Assembly (NCBI GenBank): GCA_905221605.1
Contig: CAJNDS010001557.1
Span: 1,231,501-1,295,500, forward strand
Length of the DNA stretch: 64,000 nucleotides
Reading direction: 5' to 3'
Origin: Symbiodinium natans
Lineage: Eukaryota > Sar > Dinophyceae > Suessiales > Symbiodiniaceae
The position numbers and the translations under genes were made by a program. Within the stretch, counting starts at the first letter, position 1; every line of letters starts with the position of its first letter. The notes below the pieces were generated by a model. That model was not told the DNA's origin and did not search any database. It saw only the letters and a list, made by a program, of their open reading frames with translations. Of this stretch, positions 35,188 through 47,754 are shown one piece after another.

Positions 35188-35189
35188 GT

Positions 35190-38100
35190 GTAACAAGGCT
35201 CAGCCCTGTCTGGCTTGCAGGGTTTCGGGGTGTAGGGTGTTTACGGTGTTTAGGGCTTTAGGGGTTGTAGGGGTTTAAGGCTTTAGAGTTATGACGTCCA
35301 GCTGTGCACCGGGCAGACATATCTGAAAATGCAGTTATGCAGCAATAATGTAGGTCAAAAGTGCAAATCTCGACCTTCTCCATCGCAACAATGAGGGAAA
35401 AATGCAGGCCCATTTCTCCTCCATTTTCTGGCTTCTGTATATAAAAGGCTGCATGACGGCTCCTACTTTTGTGTACGATATACACACATTTCATACATGC
35501 TCGGGTAAATCCCCGTCTATTTTTTCGAGAGTCCCCGACACCGAAATCTATGGACGAGTCGCCTGCTGCCATAAATAGCCGCAGCCCCCGAAATATGCAA
35601 CCCCCTTCCCCGTCCGCCCGTTGCTACTTAGGGGTGGGGGGCGGGGGCCATGCAACCCACACGAGCATCTATCCTGGCCCCGGCAGTCCAACCCTCATTT
35701 TACCTTCATTCCTGCGGTGAGGCCCCCTCCATTTTTCCTCCATTTTCCTTACAAAAATGGAGGAAAAATGGAGGAACAATGGAGGAAAAATGGAGGCAAA
35801 ATGGGCGCCAGGAACCTCATTCCAGAATGCAGGCAGAATGGAGGCAGGAGTCCAGCCTCATTCTGCGGGCGACCCCCACCCGGCCCTACCGGGCATACCC
35901 CGGCACCCTTCTGCACTTCAAACTCGAACCGTTTGGAATCTCGACATTCAGACTGGCGTGCCCTGTAATTGTCCAGCTGCGCCGGTTTAAAGTAATGACA
36001 CAGATAAAGAAGTGCCAGGTTCTTGTTCACTAGACTTTCAGCATCAAACTCAGCTGTGATTTTGCTTTTGTGCGCGCTGGCCCAACACCTACCTGACGCT
36101 TGCGAGAAAAAGTGGGAGAAGCTAGAATGCCTTGATTTCGCCAGCATTCTTGATTGAGGCCAGGAATGGAGGCGGCTTTGCCTCCATTCCTCTACCCTCA
36201 TTTTTTGGATGCTGCCCCCATTCTGCTATTCTGGGTGTCTGCAATGATGGGCTTCATAACTTTAGAGGTTTGAAGGGTTGGGAGTCTGGAGTTTGGTGCC
36301 TCAGAGGATGGAGGGCTTATTTAAAGGCTTGGGGCCTGAGTCCTTTCCACAGTGAACACAACACCCAAAACCCATTCCGTAGAACCTAGGCTTAAAGGCC
36401 CATTGGGAAACCTCACCCCGCTTGCAGCGGGGTGAAGAGCGGCCGTTTTCCTAACACAGACCACGGAGCGCCAGCTTAGAGGGGGGGGGGGGAGGGCGTT
36501 TTGGGGTTTAGGGGTTAGGGTTCAGCTTCAGGGTGTAATGTTAGAGTCGCTTTTATAAACCCCCCCCCCCCAAATCTTGTTTTGGTCCCCGGGGTTTGGA
36601 GGGGTGGAAAAAAAGAGGGGGTGTCAATTATGAGGATTCTGGGGGTCTGGGGTCTGGGGGTCTGGGGGGGGTCAGCTGTCAGGGTCTGCTTTGCTTTGTC
36701 TTGAAGGCTTTTCAGTAAAATTTTCAATTCCTGGCCAGAGACATTTTACAATTGCCACCCCATTCTTATTGTCACCGGACCCCCCTATATAGACTTGTTT
36801 ACATACATCGGCCCGAAAACCTCCCGTAATGGAAAGTAGTCTTCGGCTGGGGCCCTCTGGCCTGGCGAATATTACTATTGCCACCCCAATTAAAAAAGCC
36901 ACTCTCACATTAGATTTTCTGCTGATGTATCATCCTCATGCAGGCACGCTTGCACGTCAGGCTGCGGTTGCCTCTACCCGGGACTCCAAGACCTTCAATC
37001 CTCAACCCAAATGCCTAAACCTCAAGCCTAAACCCCAAGCCCAAACCCACTAGTTCCTAAACCCTGCCCTCCCCCCCCCCCCCCCCCGCAAGTGTCAGGG
37101 GGATGAGGTGTCCTTCGACATCATTGAAGGGAGCAAAGGGCCGGAGGCGACTTCTGTGTGTGTTGGTGTTGGTGTTGGTGTTGGTCTATGCCGCAGCCCC
37201 AAACACATGAGTAGGTTAAACCCTAAACCCTGAGCCCTAAACCCTAAGCCCCGTGAGTAAGGCGGGTAGAGCCCCCGAAGTTGAGAGTCTGAAAATCAGA
37301 AGGGTTTGGGGTTTTAGGCTGGGGGGGGGGGGGGGGGGTAGGGTCAAGGTTAGGTCAAAGAGCCCTTCTTATAAATCGGAGGGGGGGGAGCCTTTTTTGA
37401 GGTTCCTATGTCAAGCTCGCCGTATATTGATAAGTGGTTTAAGGTTGCCCTACGCAACGATGTAAGCAGGTGACCGTGGAAGCACGCAAATGCCCTCCAC
37501 TCTTCAGACTTGTGGGGTTTTCTTGCACACACACACACACACACACACTACTTTGGTTGCTTACAGTTCGTTTTGAAGTTTTTTGCAGTACCTAGCAGGA
37601 AGGGGAAATCCTAAACCCTAGGGTTGAGGGTTTAGGCTTTAGGGTTTAGGGTTTAGGGGTTTAGGTGTTTAGGGGTTTAGGGGTTTAGGGGTTTCGGGGT
37701 TTAGGGTTTAGGCTTTAGGCTTCAGGGTTGCAAGCTACAGATCCACCCCACAAGGTGGGTGTTTTCAGTACTGCAATTCCCAGAGCTGGGAAGCAAAGCC
37801 TGCAAGCGCCAGGCTGCTGCAAATGCCTCAGCTCGGAACACCCAACCATAAACCAACTCCCCCCGAAACCCTAAACCCTGAACCCCAAATCCCTGAACCC
37901 TGAACCCTAAACCCTAAACCCTAACCCTAAACCCTAAACCCTCAAGCACGGGCACATGGAACCCTGTACGGCTGAAATTGGCTTCGCCGGCAGGCGTGTG
38001 GCGTCCAAGTGGCGGCATGGCCGGACGATTCAGGGCTTAGGGGGTTTAGGGTTTAGGGTTTAGTGTTTAGGGTTTAGGGTTAGGGCCGGTGGATGGCTTT

Positions 38101-40120
38101 GGGATGTGGGATTTGGACTTCGGGTGTAGGGCTGAAGGGCCTCAAGCTTCAAAGTGAGGCTGGAGAATAGCTGCCCTGAGCCCGAATTAGGTCTTAGGGT
38201 GAAAGTTTCAGGATTTGGGTTTTTAGGAGTTTGTTGTTGAAGGTTCTTTTGTTGTTGTTGAGGGTTCAGGTTTCGGGGTCTAGGGTTTTAGGGTTGTTTG
38301 GCGTTGCGATTCAGGGTTGCAGGGTGTTGGGCGGGGGGGGGGGGGGGGGGAGGGGTTTTAGGACAGCCCATCGACTTCAAGTCCTTCCAACCCTAAGGCC
38401 CTCAGCTCTGGAAAACCCGAAAATCTCCTAACCACGGAGAACCTAAACCCTAAACCCTAAACCCTAAAACCCTAAACCCTATACCCTATAAACCTTAAAC
38501 CTGAAGCCTCGGAGCCAGAAAGAATCTCGGCGGCCATGCGCCGAGGTAACGGCTCCTGTAGCAGCTCCTGACCATCCTCGCGCTTGGGGCATGAGGATTG
38601 TTGTTTAGGGTTTAGGGTTTAGGGTCTAGGGTCTAGGGTCTAGGGTCTAGGGTTTATAGGGTTTAGGGTTTACGGTTTAGGGTTTAGGGTTTACGGTTTA
38701 CGGTTTACGGTTTAGGGTGTAGGGTTTAGGGTTTAGGGTTCAGGGTTTAGTGGGCCCACTATAGACTTGGCAGCCCAGTGGCACTTTTCGCTGTTCTTGG
38801 TTCAAGGTTCCCTTGTAAAGTAACCAACCCCAAAACGGGTACCCTTATCGTAATATGGCTACTGGGCTACAACAGGCAGGGGTGTTCGAATAAAGGCGTT
38901 CCTATAACTGGTAAGGTTTGTCGTGAGTTTGGGGTTTGGAAGGGGTGCCCCTATTTTGGGAGATTCCATATATGTATGCAGCTGCGGCATAGTGCCACCG
39001 GATTTGGGGAGCTGCGTTGGTTAAGGCGTTTAGTTTAGAAGCATATAGGGGTGCTCTTTTGAGGGTGTTCCTACAATAAAGATTACGGTATTGACATTGG
39101 AGGTATATCAGGGTGCCCTCTTTTGGGAAGCACTCAAGAAGCTCTTGAAAGGCATCACAAATGTTGCCAGGGTTCGTGCTGGGCATCGACATGTTCAAAA
39201 ACAACGTAAATGCTATTGTTTTCGCATCTCTACTAGCAGCCTCTGTAGCCCCCGTTTTAGGAAAAAATCACCTGCCGGACGAGAATCGCCTAAACATCTT
39301 TGTGAGCAAAGGCACTCTTTCATGCGATTAAGGGGTGTAGAGGGACTCAGACAGGAAGGATGGACGGCAGCTACTTTCTCGGCCATGCTTGGCCTCTGCG
39401 ACTCGCTGCGCTGGAGAGCAGCACTTACTGGTGACAATCAAGCCTTGCGACTATAGGGTTTAGGGTTTAGGGTTTAGGGTTTAGGGCTCTCGAAACCCAT
39501 CCTGATCTCATCAAGACGTCGCTCGATGTGTTCTTCGATCAGCTAACGGAAGACTTCGGAGCTGTTGGCCTGCCTCTGAAGGCATCAGAAACGTGGTGGT
39601 CAAGAGACACATGGTTATATTCACGGTTTAGGGTTTAGGGTTTAGGAATTATTCCCAGGACTGGATGGTCGCATTGGCGCTCCTCCCAATGAGTCTGAGG
39701 AGGTCTACAGGGATTCAGTCGGACACGAAGGGCGTGCTCCCTGACTTGGAGGTGTGCTGGCTTCTTCTTTTGGAACAAGAAGTAACTAAGCTCCTAATAT
39801 TTCACAACCCCAAGAAGGCAAAGCCAGCCTAACCCCTTAACCCCAAACCCGAAACCTTAGTTGCTTTGGAAGTTTGACAAGTAGGAACAATGCCTTGCGC
39901 CCAAAGCCCAGAATCCTAAACAAATGAAGCCCGAAACCGCTAAGTGCCCTGTCCCCAAGCACCTTAAGATGCCGCCAAAATTTCTCAGGGCCCTCAATGC
40001 CCTGGAGCAGCCTAGGCCCTAAACCCCTAGCAAACAATCCCTAAACCCTCAACCCTGAACCCTACCCCTAAACCCTAAACCCTAAACCCTAAACCCTGAC
40101 TACTAGGCCCTGAGCCCTAT
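35190..40120. other. Repeat-rich introns or spacer with weak exon candidates
   Basis: Contains telomere-like units (37620-37730, 37860-37945, 38040-38085, 38605-38755), GGAAAAATGGA-type repeats (35728-35800), homopolymers (36480, 36562, 37070 and 37320), a (CA)n tract (37528-37548) and dispersed element B (38816-38885). Weak exon candidates are 37995-38029 (between 'gccggcag' and a TTTAGGG array) and 38528-38555 (between 'gagccag' and GTAACG). A 140-base open segment at 39483-39625 reads HPDLIKTSLDVFFDQL and onward but lies between two TTTAGGG arrays. The overlapping frames at 35469-36201 are unrecognised. Confidence 0.4.
39161..39331 (+). CDS. Small open frame with signal-peptide-like start
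   Basis: 56 codons, beginning MLPGFVLGIDMFKNNVNAIV and followed by a hydrophobic run (FASLLAASVAPVLG) that resembles a secretion signal, then a short polar tail ending in a stop. No family is recognised. It lies in a 500-base stretch free of telomere-like repeats. It may be chance. Confidence 0.22.
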   Translation: MLPGFVLGIDMFKNNVNAIVFASLLAASVAPVLGKNHLPDENRLNIFVSKGTLSCD

Positions 40121-40130
40121 GTTCCTGCAG

Positions 40131-40208
40131 CCAAGGCATGGGCTACGTGGCCATGTACCAGGCGCCGCAGTACGACGGCGTCATCGCGCTCCCCGGCGCC
40201 GTGCTGGG
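40131..40208 (+). CDS. Exon: cold-shock-like domain 3, RNP1 region (tentative)
   Basis: After a strong acceptor 'tatgttcctgcag' the frame reads QGMGYVAMYQAPQYDGVIAL and continues PGAVL, ending at GT (GTGTCC). G-M-G-Y-V sits like RNP1 (G-Y-G-F-I) of a cold-shock domain with a long loop behind it. GC-rich third positions support coding. Flanked by CCCTAAA (40065-40098) and TTTAGGG (40222-40313) arrays. Confidence 0.58.
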
Positions 40209-40221
40209 GTGTCCTCTTTCG

Positions 40222-40313
40222 GGTTCAGGGTTTAGGGTTTAGGGTTTAGGGTTTAGGGTTTAGGGTTTAGGGTTTAGGGTTTAGGGTTTAGGGTTTAGGG
40301 TTTAGGGTTTAGG
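40222..40313. repeat. Telomere-like array, TTTAGGG strand
   Basis: Thirteen perfect units after the exon at 40131. Confidence 0.97.
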
Positions 40314-40315
40314 GT

Positions 40316-41030
40316 CTTTCTGTGCAGGTGGTCGGATCTAGCTTTGCAAATGGGGAGCGCAGCGGGTAGGACCAAAGGAGTCATGGAAGGAGATCGGACA
40401 ACATGAAGTATGGGGTTTTCAAAGACTGGATTCCAAATGCGGCCTCTCGTTCATAGCGATCTCAACCCAACTCATGTGTTTTTTTCTTATAATGCACTCC
40501 TGAATGGAAACACTGTACTGACAGAGCCGACAGCGACGCTAAACTGACGGTTAGACGCTGACTATGGCTTTTTTTGTAAATCCTAGACCGCATTGTGAAG
40601 GAAGTCAAAGGATGCTTGGGTCATCTATCCGAGTCAGACCCCGATACTGGATCAGGTTGCTACTGCTCCACCCTTGCACATACACGAGCCTAATTGACCA
40701 ACAATATCGTCCCCGTCTCGTCCCTGTATAACCTCAACAGAAACTATCCAAAAAACCTCTTCCAGGCGATGAAACATATCTACATGATATTGAAGAGAAG
40801 CCGCTGCTGGGGCTTGGTGACGAAGTAGGCAGAAAGGGAGGGAGGGACCATCTACACCCTAAACCCTAAGTCCTACGTCCTCTAGAAAAAAGGTGAGGGA
40901 GGGACCATCTAGACCGAGAAACCCTACACCTTAAAACCCTTAGCCCTAAACCCTAAACCCTAAACCCTAAACCCTAAATGCTTCAGAGAGCCTGGCCCCA
41001 AAGATGGCTCCTCAGCCCGCGAGTTTTTAC
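40316..41030. other. Intron interior
   Basis: Unique sequence with no recognised coding segment, ending in CCCTAAA units at 40945-40978. Confidence 0.5.
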
Positions 41031-41038
41031 ATACCCAG

Positions 41039-41089
41039 ACCAGGCACTACAACGCCGCGCTGCAGCAGGGCTCCATCCACTGCCCGCAG
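41039..41089 (+). CDS. Exon of 17 codons, probably same gene
   Basis: Between 'catacccag' and CAG|GTGTTC the phase-0 frame reads TRHYNAALQQGSIHCPQ. Both splice sites look good and third positions are GC-rich. No motif is named. Its phase does not follow directly from 40208, so an exon boundary is uncertain. Downstream is a CCCTAAA array, an exception to the usual layout. Confidence 0.5.
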
Positions 41090-41494
41090 GTGTTCGCCGC
41101 GACGCTAACCTGAAGCAGCCCTAAACCCTAAACCCTAAACCCCAAACCCTGAACCCTGAACCCTAAACCCTAAACCCTAAACCCCAGTCAGGGCTTCCTC
41201 AAATGCCTGCAACACACCGTTGCCCTGAACCCCCAACCAGGAAGCGCACTGGCATCCGAAGACAACAGACCGGACTTGAAAATGTGCTTGAAACTAGGTA
41301 TATAGGCCATTGAGATACTTGGTTGGCATTTTCGCTTTTTGGGCTGAGGAGGATTCAATATCGGAACAATATTCCTAAACCCTAAACCCTAAAGCAGAAT
41401 ATTCAATATTTGAAGCGGTTTTAAGCCTCCTAGGAAAGGACTTGAACCGCGGATTTCGGGTTTGGGATTTAGGGTCCCTGAACCCTGTTATCAA

Positions 41495-41663
41495 CCCTGA
41501 ACCCTAAACCCTAAACCCTAATCCCTAAACCCTAAACCCTACACCCTAAACCCTAAACCCTAAACCCTAAACCCTAAACCCTAAACCCTAAACCCTAAAC
41601 CCTAAACCCTAAACCCTAAACCCTAAACCCTAAACCCTAAACCCTAAACCCTAAACCCTAAAC
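41495..41663. repeat. Longest CCCTAAA array here
   Basis: About 24 units, almost all perfect, ending 16 bases before the acceptor of the next exon. Confidence 0.97.
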
Positions 41664-41679
41664 TAAACCCGAAACCCAG

Positions 41680-41764
41680 TGGCCACGGAGACACCAGCAG
41701 GTATGGCTGCGACGTCGCCGTGACCGGCCAAAGACTGGGAAGCGCCTTCTTGAGACTTAGAGCC
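41680..41764 (+). CDS. Exon: cold-shock-like domain 3, RNP2 region (tentative)
   Basis: After 'gaaacccag' one frame reads GDTSRYGCDVAVTGQRLGSA and onward, ending at a perfect donor GTAAGT. R-Y-G-C-D-V-x-V-x-G-Q-x-L fits the RNP2 strand (Y-G-x-D-V-F-V-H/G) of a cold-shock domain with Ala for Phe. Flanked by the long CCCTAAA array and TTTAGGG variants. Confidence 0.6.
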
Positions 41765-42316
41765 GTAAGTTTTATAGGGTGTAGGGTTTAGGGTTCAGGG
41801 GTTACGGTTTAAGCTTGAGGGTTTACGAAACCCAACCCCTCAGAAAGTTGATAAGAAAAAAGAGCCTAATCCGATCCTTGGCGCACTGGCTTTTGAAGCG
41901 CTTTGGGTCGGTGGGTTAAAGGGTTTAGGGTTTCCGGGGTTTATGGAGTTTATAGGAGTGTTTAGGGTTTTATAAGCGTTTGGGGTTCTGGGTGCGAAGT
42001 TGTCTTTGTACGTGGGCCCACGAACCCGGCTTGGAAGCTTCTTCGGGTCTACAAATTCGGGTGACGGCTTCTCGGGGGCGAGCTGAATTCAGGATCTCGG
42101 GTTGGGGGTCCCGCTACCCCTAAACCCTAAACCTTGAAAAGGGTTTAGGGTTAGGGTTTAGGGTTTAGGGTTTCTTCATAATCCCGGAGAACTAACCCCC
42201 CCCCCCCCCCCCCCCCCCTTATCCTCCATGGAGGACTAACCCCCCCACCCCGTGCCTAACGGCGCGGTCTCTAGGGTTTAGGGTTTAGGGCACGAACATG
42301 CAAGACATCTGCAGAG

Positions 42317-42402
42317 TCGGAGCCTGCGACAGGCTACGTACCCCAAGCCGGCGATCAGATCACCTTCGGTCTGGCCATTAGATGCTCGGCTGAGCGATGC
42401 TC
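42317..42402 (+). CDS. Exon: cold-shock-like domain 3, last strands
   Basis: After 'ctgcagag' the phase-0 frame reads SEPATGYVPQAGDQITFGLA and continues IRCSAERC to a GT at the start of TTTAGGG units. V-P-x-A-G-D-x-I-T-F-x-L is the beta-4 signature of cold-shock domains. The phase matches the exon ending at 41764. Confidence 0.65.
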
Positions 42403-42826
42403 GTTTAGGGCTTAGGGCTTAGGGAATTGTAGGGTTTAGGGTTTATAGGGTTTCAGGTTCCCACAGCGTCCTCTTCCGGTAAAGGGCTTAGGGGATAGGA
42501 TGCTCATAGGGGTTTGGTTAGGAGCTGTGTCCCTTTTCGAAGACCCCAAGAGGACCATAGTTATAGGGTTCTTAAGGCAGGGGGGTCATCTGTCGAAAGC
42601 GGCCACCGGAAAGCCGCAGGCACCACGAGGTAGCAGCTCCAAATGCCCCAACCCCCCCCCCCACCCCCGTATACTCACCCTCGAAGACCCCCTAATCCCC
42701 CCTAAACCCCCCTAAACCCCCCTAAACCCCCCTAAACCCCCCTAAACCCTAAACCCTAAGCCCTAAACCCCACCTGATGCATCCCGAGGCCAAGATGGGC
42801 GGCCAGAAGCACTGAATGTGCAGCAG

Positions 42827-42850
42827 GCGAACAGCTACCAGGCGCCTGGA
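42827..42850 (+). CDS. Candidate exon, cold-shock domain end
   Basis: Between 'gtgcagcag' and GT (GTTAGC) the frame reads ANSYQAPG, comparable with the G-x-P-Q-A turn that closes cold-shock domains. It is short and tentative. Confidence 0.35.
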
Positions 42851-43215
42851 ACAGTTAGCTGAGGGTTTCGGCTTTATATAGGGTCCAGGGGTCATGACCC
42901 TAAACCCTGAACCCTAAACCCTAAACCCTAAACAGGGCTTAGGATGTTGCATAGCTTTGGGGCGTGTAGTTTCTGGGATCCGCGGCTTCAGGTTGTTTTA
43001 CGTGCATTTTTGAGAGGGCTTCGATAGTGCTTGAAACTTAGGATGTTTCCCCCTTGTACTCTCAGTCCTGAGTAGGGATTCTAGGGGGGGGGGGGGGTAC
43101 CTAGAATCCCTGTTGGGGACTATTGGTATCAGAGGATGGTCAGGCGCACACTGAGCAAGGCCCGAAGCGCGCTCAGGAAATTTCCATCCAGCGGCAGGAT
43201 GGTCGTCACGTCCAG

Positions 43216-43286
43216 GTTTAGGGTTTAGGGTTTAGGGTTTAGGGTTTAGGGTTTAGGGTTTAGGGTTTAGGGTTTAGGGTTTAGGG
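43216..43286. repeat. Telomere-like array, TTTAGGG strand
   Basis: Ten perfect units. The segment just before it (43143-43215) is open on both strands and ends in CAG|GTTTAG; the strand cannot be decided. Confidence 0.96.
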
Positions 43287-44599
43287 TAGTGGAGATGGCT
43301 CGCAACGCTTACTGGTGGTGCTGTCAGACTTGAGCCCGGGCCAGAAAGACTTGGCCAGCCTTTTTTCTCCATTCCTCAGCACAGACACGACAGGCAGTGA
43401 TGTGAGCATAGGAGCTCTAGCTCGACGTGTGGTGCCGGCTTTAGGGTTTAGGGTTTAGGGTGAGAGAATTCTTTGGAGTTGGTTGCGATGCCTGCCTGCA
43501 ATCAGGGCGTGATGGTGAACAGGAACGCACCATCCGGGCCGTTGATCAAGCTGTGGTGCATGTGCTCGGGGCACGATCAATTTGCCCACGGGGCGATTTG
43601 TCGAGAACACTGGACTCCCGGCAAGCGGGGCCAATGGACACTCTCAAGTTACGGCAATTGCTACAGCTGCCTTTGTCCAGGACGTGTTGTTAGAACGCCC
43701 CTAAACCCTAAACATCCTAAACCCTAAACCCTAAACCCTAAACCCTCAACCCCAACACCCTCAACCCTAAACCGGGGGCTTTAAGAACTGGGGCTTGAGG
43801 GTTCGGGAGGAAGATGTGTTGCCATACACGGAATCAGGTTCTATCGGAGTTCAGGTTCAGGAGTTGCGAGGGTTTAGGGTTTAGGGTTTAGGGTTTAGGG
43901 TTTAGGGTTTAGGGTTTAGGGGTTAGGGTTTGTAGGGACAGTCTCGAGGCCGAGCGGAGCCACACGGGCCTGTTCCTCGGCAGCAGTCAGCCCGGTTCTG
44001 CATTCCTAGGGTTTTTTTGAGTTGAGGGTTTAGGGTTTAGGGTTTAGGGTTTAGGGTTTAGGGTTTTGAGTTTAGGGTTTTGAGTTGAGGGTTGGTCTAA
44101 GGGTAGTTTCATTTGTCCTCTTTATGGTCCCTTACCCTCTTTTTTTGGGGCTTTTATGTAAGGGTCCTGAATTTGTACAGGGTATATAAGGGGTTGTTAA
44201 GGGGTCCCAGCAAGGGACCATGTAACTACCCCGAAGAGTTGGGGACAGAGGACCAACCCTGGGAAACCTAAACTCCAGAAGAAGTCGGACCCGGAATAGG
44301 CCCCATATCCTTTTTGGAAGGTTTAGGGTGTCTAGGGCTTAGGGTTACTAGGACCCAGAGTAGGCCCTGGTTCCCTTTTTTAGGGGGGGTTAGGCAACAC
44401 AGTTAACACTTTACCCCTATTAATCCTACTTGCACCCTGAATCCTTGCTGGGACCTCACACCCCCCCCCCCCCCACCCCCACCTCTCCAAAAGACAAAAG
44501 TGTTCAACCATTTGCTTGGGGTGTAGGGCTTGGGGCCACAACAACCCTACAGCCATAAAACCGACCCAGGGACGGGGCGGGGGGTGGGGGGGGACAGGA

Positions 44600-44635
<36 letters not shown>

Positions 44636-45159
44636 GCAAGAGGCATCTTAGCAGTTTGGTTCGTGCTATGTTGTCGGATTCCAAAACCCTAACACCCAAA
44701 CCTGCTTTCCGAAACCCATTGGAAACCCTCAAACCCCTAAGCCCTAAAACCATCAATACCTAGACTAGACCCAAGAGCAGCCTAGGAATACAAAGGGTGC
44801 CCTGGTTGGTTTCAAGAGGTTTGTAAGGGAAAGGGTTAGAGTGTGGAATTAGGGTTTTTCATCCCAAGCTCATGTCTTGTGCTTAGTTCCTGGCGCACGG
44901 TCTCGTAAGGTCGTGGGCCAAAAGCATCCGCCCCTACCAGTGACAGACGCCCTGGTGGCGGCAATTGAGGCTTCAGCGGCTAAACACCGGGACGGGCCCA
45001 AGAAAGCTCCGAACCAAAGCCCTCTCAACCTCGCCATTCGAACCTGCCATTCGGAGGCTTTCGGTTGGGGTCTTGTTTTGGGGCTTAAAGGGTTGGGGGG
45101 ATTAGAGGTTTAGGTTTCTCCTGCAAGCGATGGTGTTGTCTCATGACGGCCGGAGGGTA

Positions 45160-45300
45160 AGGTTTAGGGTTTAGGGTTTAGGGTTTAGGGTTTAGGGTTT
45201 AGGGTTTAGGGTTTAGGGTTTAGGGTTTAGGGTTTAGGGTTTAGGGTTTAGGGTTTAGGGTTTAGGGTTCAGGGTTTAGGGTTTCGGGTTTCGGGGGAAC
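45160..45300. repeat. Telomere-like array, TTTAGGG strand
   Basis: About 19 units, among the longest in the window, with two TTTCGGG variants at the end. Confidence 0.97.
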
Positions 45301-47754
45301 CCGGAGCAAGCTTCAAGCGTTTCGGGTTTGCCCGAAAACCCAAGCCGTAGCCGACCTCCAGGCACCGAAACGCCGATCTCTCGCAGACCTACTATAGGGG
45401 TTTAGAGTTTAGGGTTTAGGGTTTAGGGTTACGGTCCCTTGTAATTACTTGTAAGAACCCCCCAAAACCCTGTTCTAATTGTTCAGGGCCCTATAGTACG
45501 CTAAACCTTTCACCCTGAGCCCTATCGACCTTTTGACCCTGCAAACCTTAAACTTCCAACCCACCTTTGGTTTGGATTGTTTTTGCTGTCAGGGGTGAGT
45601 GTTGCCAGGGTGCTTTAGATTTTGGTGAGTGTCTCGCAAGCACCGGCAACACAAAATGACCCTGCTTCATGGGGTTCGAGGTCAGCGCTCGCCCCCCCCG
45701 CCGTGACTTCGCGAGCCCACGTCTGCTGGAAAAGAGACCAAGACCTTTAGGGTTTAGGGTTTAGGGTTTAGGGTTTAGGGTTTAGGGTTTGCTTTCCTTA
45801 GAGGGGGCGGGGGTTGCGGTTGTGGAGGTGCTTTAAGGGCTTCCTTGTTGTTTATGGGCACTATAGTGTTTGCTTGTAGGGCAGTAGTCGTTGCTGCGGC
45901 TTTAGGATTTTTGTTTAGGGTTTTGGGTTTAGGGTTTAAGGTTTAGGGTTTAGGGTTTAGGGCTTAGGGCTTGAGGTCTCTGGACATGTCGAGCTTAGAC
46001 CACCCGAGGTGTGGGGGTGTGGAGTTCAACCTTAAGATCTAAAACCCTGGACCCGTTCTAAGGCTGGGGATCTAGGAGTTTATGGTTGTTAGGCTTTAGG
46101 CTTTAGGGCCTTGTTGGGGTTTAGTGTTTAGGGCTATGGGTTTCTGGTGGCTCCCCGGACTTCGGGCCCAACAGCCTGAAACCCACAAAACCGAAACCCT
46201 AAACCCCTGAAACGCACACCTGGAAAGCCTTAAAACCCTACACCCTAAAGCCTAAACCCTAAACCCTAAACCCACTGTCCATGGCCGCCAAGGGGTCCGT
46301 GGCACTGGGCCTGGTGCAGAGTTTCGCCTTCGCCTCAGAAATCGCGGCTTCGTGGTTTGCTATAGGACTTAGGGGGTGAGGATTTGGGGTTTAGGGTTTA
46401 GGGTTTAGGGTTTAGGGGAAAACGCCTTGCATGCGCAGCCCCCACTCAGCTGCAAGCCCTACACCCCCACCAGCTTCAGACGGCTCACTTGAGGCAGACG
46501 ATAAGCCGCACAAGCAACGTGCTTCTGAGAACTGCCCGATGGGTTTAGGCTTTCTACACCATTCTTGAGCATTTTAGGTTGGTGTATTTCATAGGGGCCG
46601 CAGAGCTTTATAGGGTGCCAAGAGCTTAAGAGCTGCTAAGGCTTACCCTAAACCCTAAACCCTAAACCCTAAACCCTTAACCTTCTAGGGACCCTGACCT
46701 TAAGCCCCTAAGTCCCTAAACCCTACACCCCGGCCCCGATCCTAAGACCCCAAGCCTGCGCGCGCCCTAAACCCCATATCCTAAACCCCAAACCCCAAAC
46801 CCTAGCCTAAACCCTAAACCCTAAACCTCAAACCCCAAACCCTAAACCCTAAACCTCAAACCCCAAACCCCAAACCCTAAACCCTAAAACTACAAACCCC
46901 AAACCCGAACTACACCCTAGACCCCCACCCCTTCCTCCCCTCAACGAAGGCATGCCTCGTAAAGACTCGGGCGCAGGTGCTGCCGAGGGTGTTAGCTCCC
47001 CAGCATGCCAAGTACGCAGGCCAGGGCTTAGGGTTTAGGGTTTAGGGTTTGGGGTTTGGGGTTTTGCGGGTTTAGGGTTTAGGGTTTGGGGTTCATGGAT
47101 GTTAGGGATGTTGACGGTTGAGGGTTTATGGCTTCAGGAAGGCCTATTCATTGTTTTAGGGCTTGCGTGAAGGTTTTTGTTTTGGTGTCTTTGGCTTGTT
47201 GGGGTTTCGGCTTTCCCCAATCCCGAGCATCCACCCAACGCACTGTGAAACCTAAGGCCCCTGTAGCGCCGAAACCCTGAAACGGGTTTGGGGGTGTTCG
47301 GGTTTGTGGCTTAGGGTTTAGGGTTTAGAGTTTAGGGTTTCGGGTTTAGGGTACCAAAACCCCTAAACCCCAAACCCTAAATAGCAAAGTACCTACATAC
47401 CAAAGTACCTAAATACCGAAGTACCTAGAAACCTTCAACCTGTACAAACCCCTTCACCCCTACAATCCTATGGTACCTGAGGTCTAATGTAGGGGGCACT
47501 TAGGTGTACAGGGACGATGATATAAGGTATGTACAAATAGGGATTATATGGGGAGTTCTCTACATGTGGGGACCTTATTCTAAGGCGGCCCCTCTGGTTG
47601 AGGGCTCCCAAAATGCCCAAAACGGACAATTTGGAGAACTCACCATTTTGGGGAATAAGATCAAGTGTCCCGTCTCCCTAACCCGAAACCCTAAACCCGA
47701 AACCCGAAACCCTAAACCCTAAACCCTCCTCCTTCTATCCCTGGACTGTTGCAT

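Noticed and set aside
43143-43215. Minus-strand channel-like reading (LPLDGNFLSALRALLS)
   Set aside because: The plus strand is equally open and ends at a plausible donor; no second minus-strand exon nearby supports a reverse gene.
43473-43727. Cys-rich 84-codon frame as an exon
   Set aside because: It lies between a TTTAGGG array and a CCCTAAA array (intron interior by the flank pattern) and a second frame is equally open. Kept only as a note.
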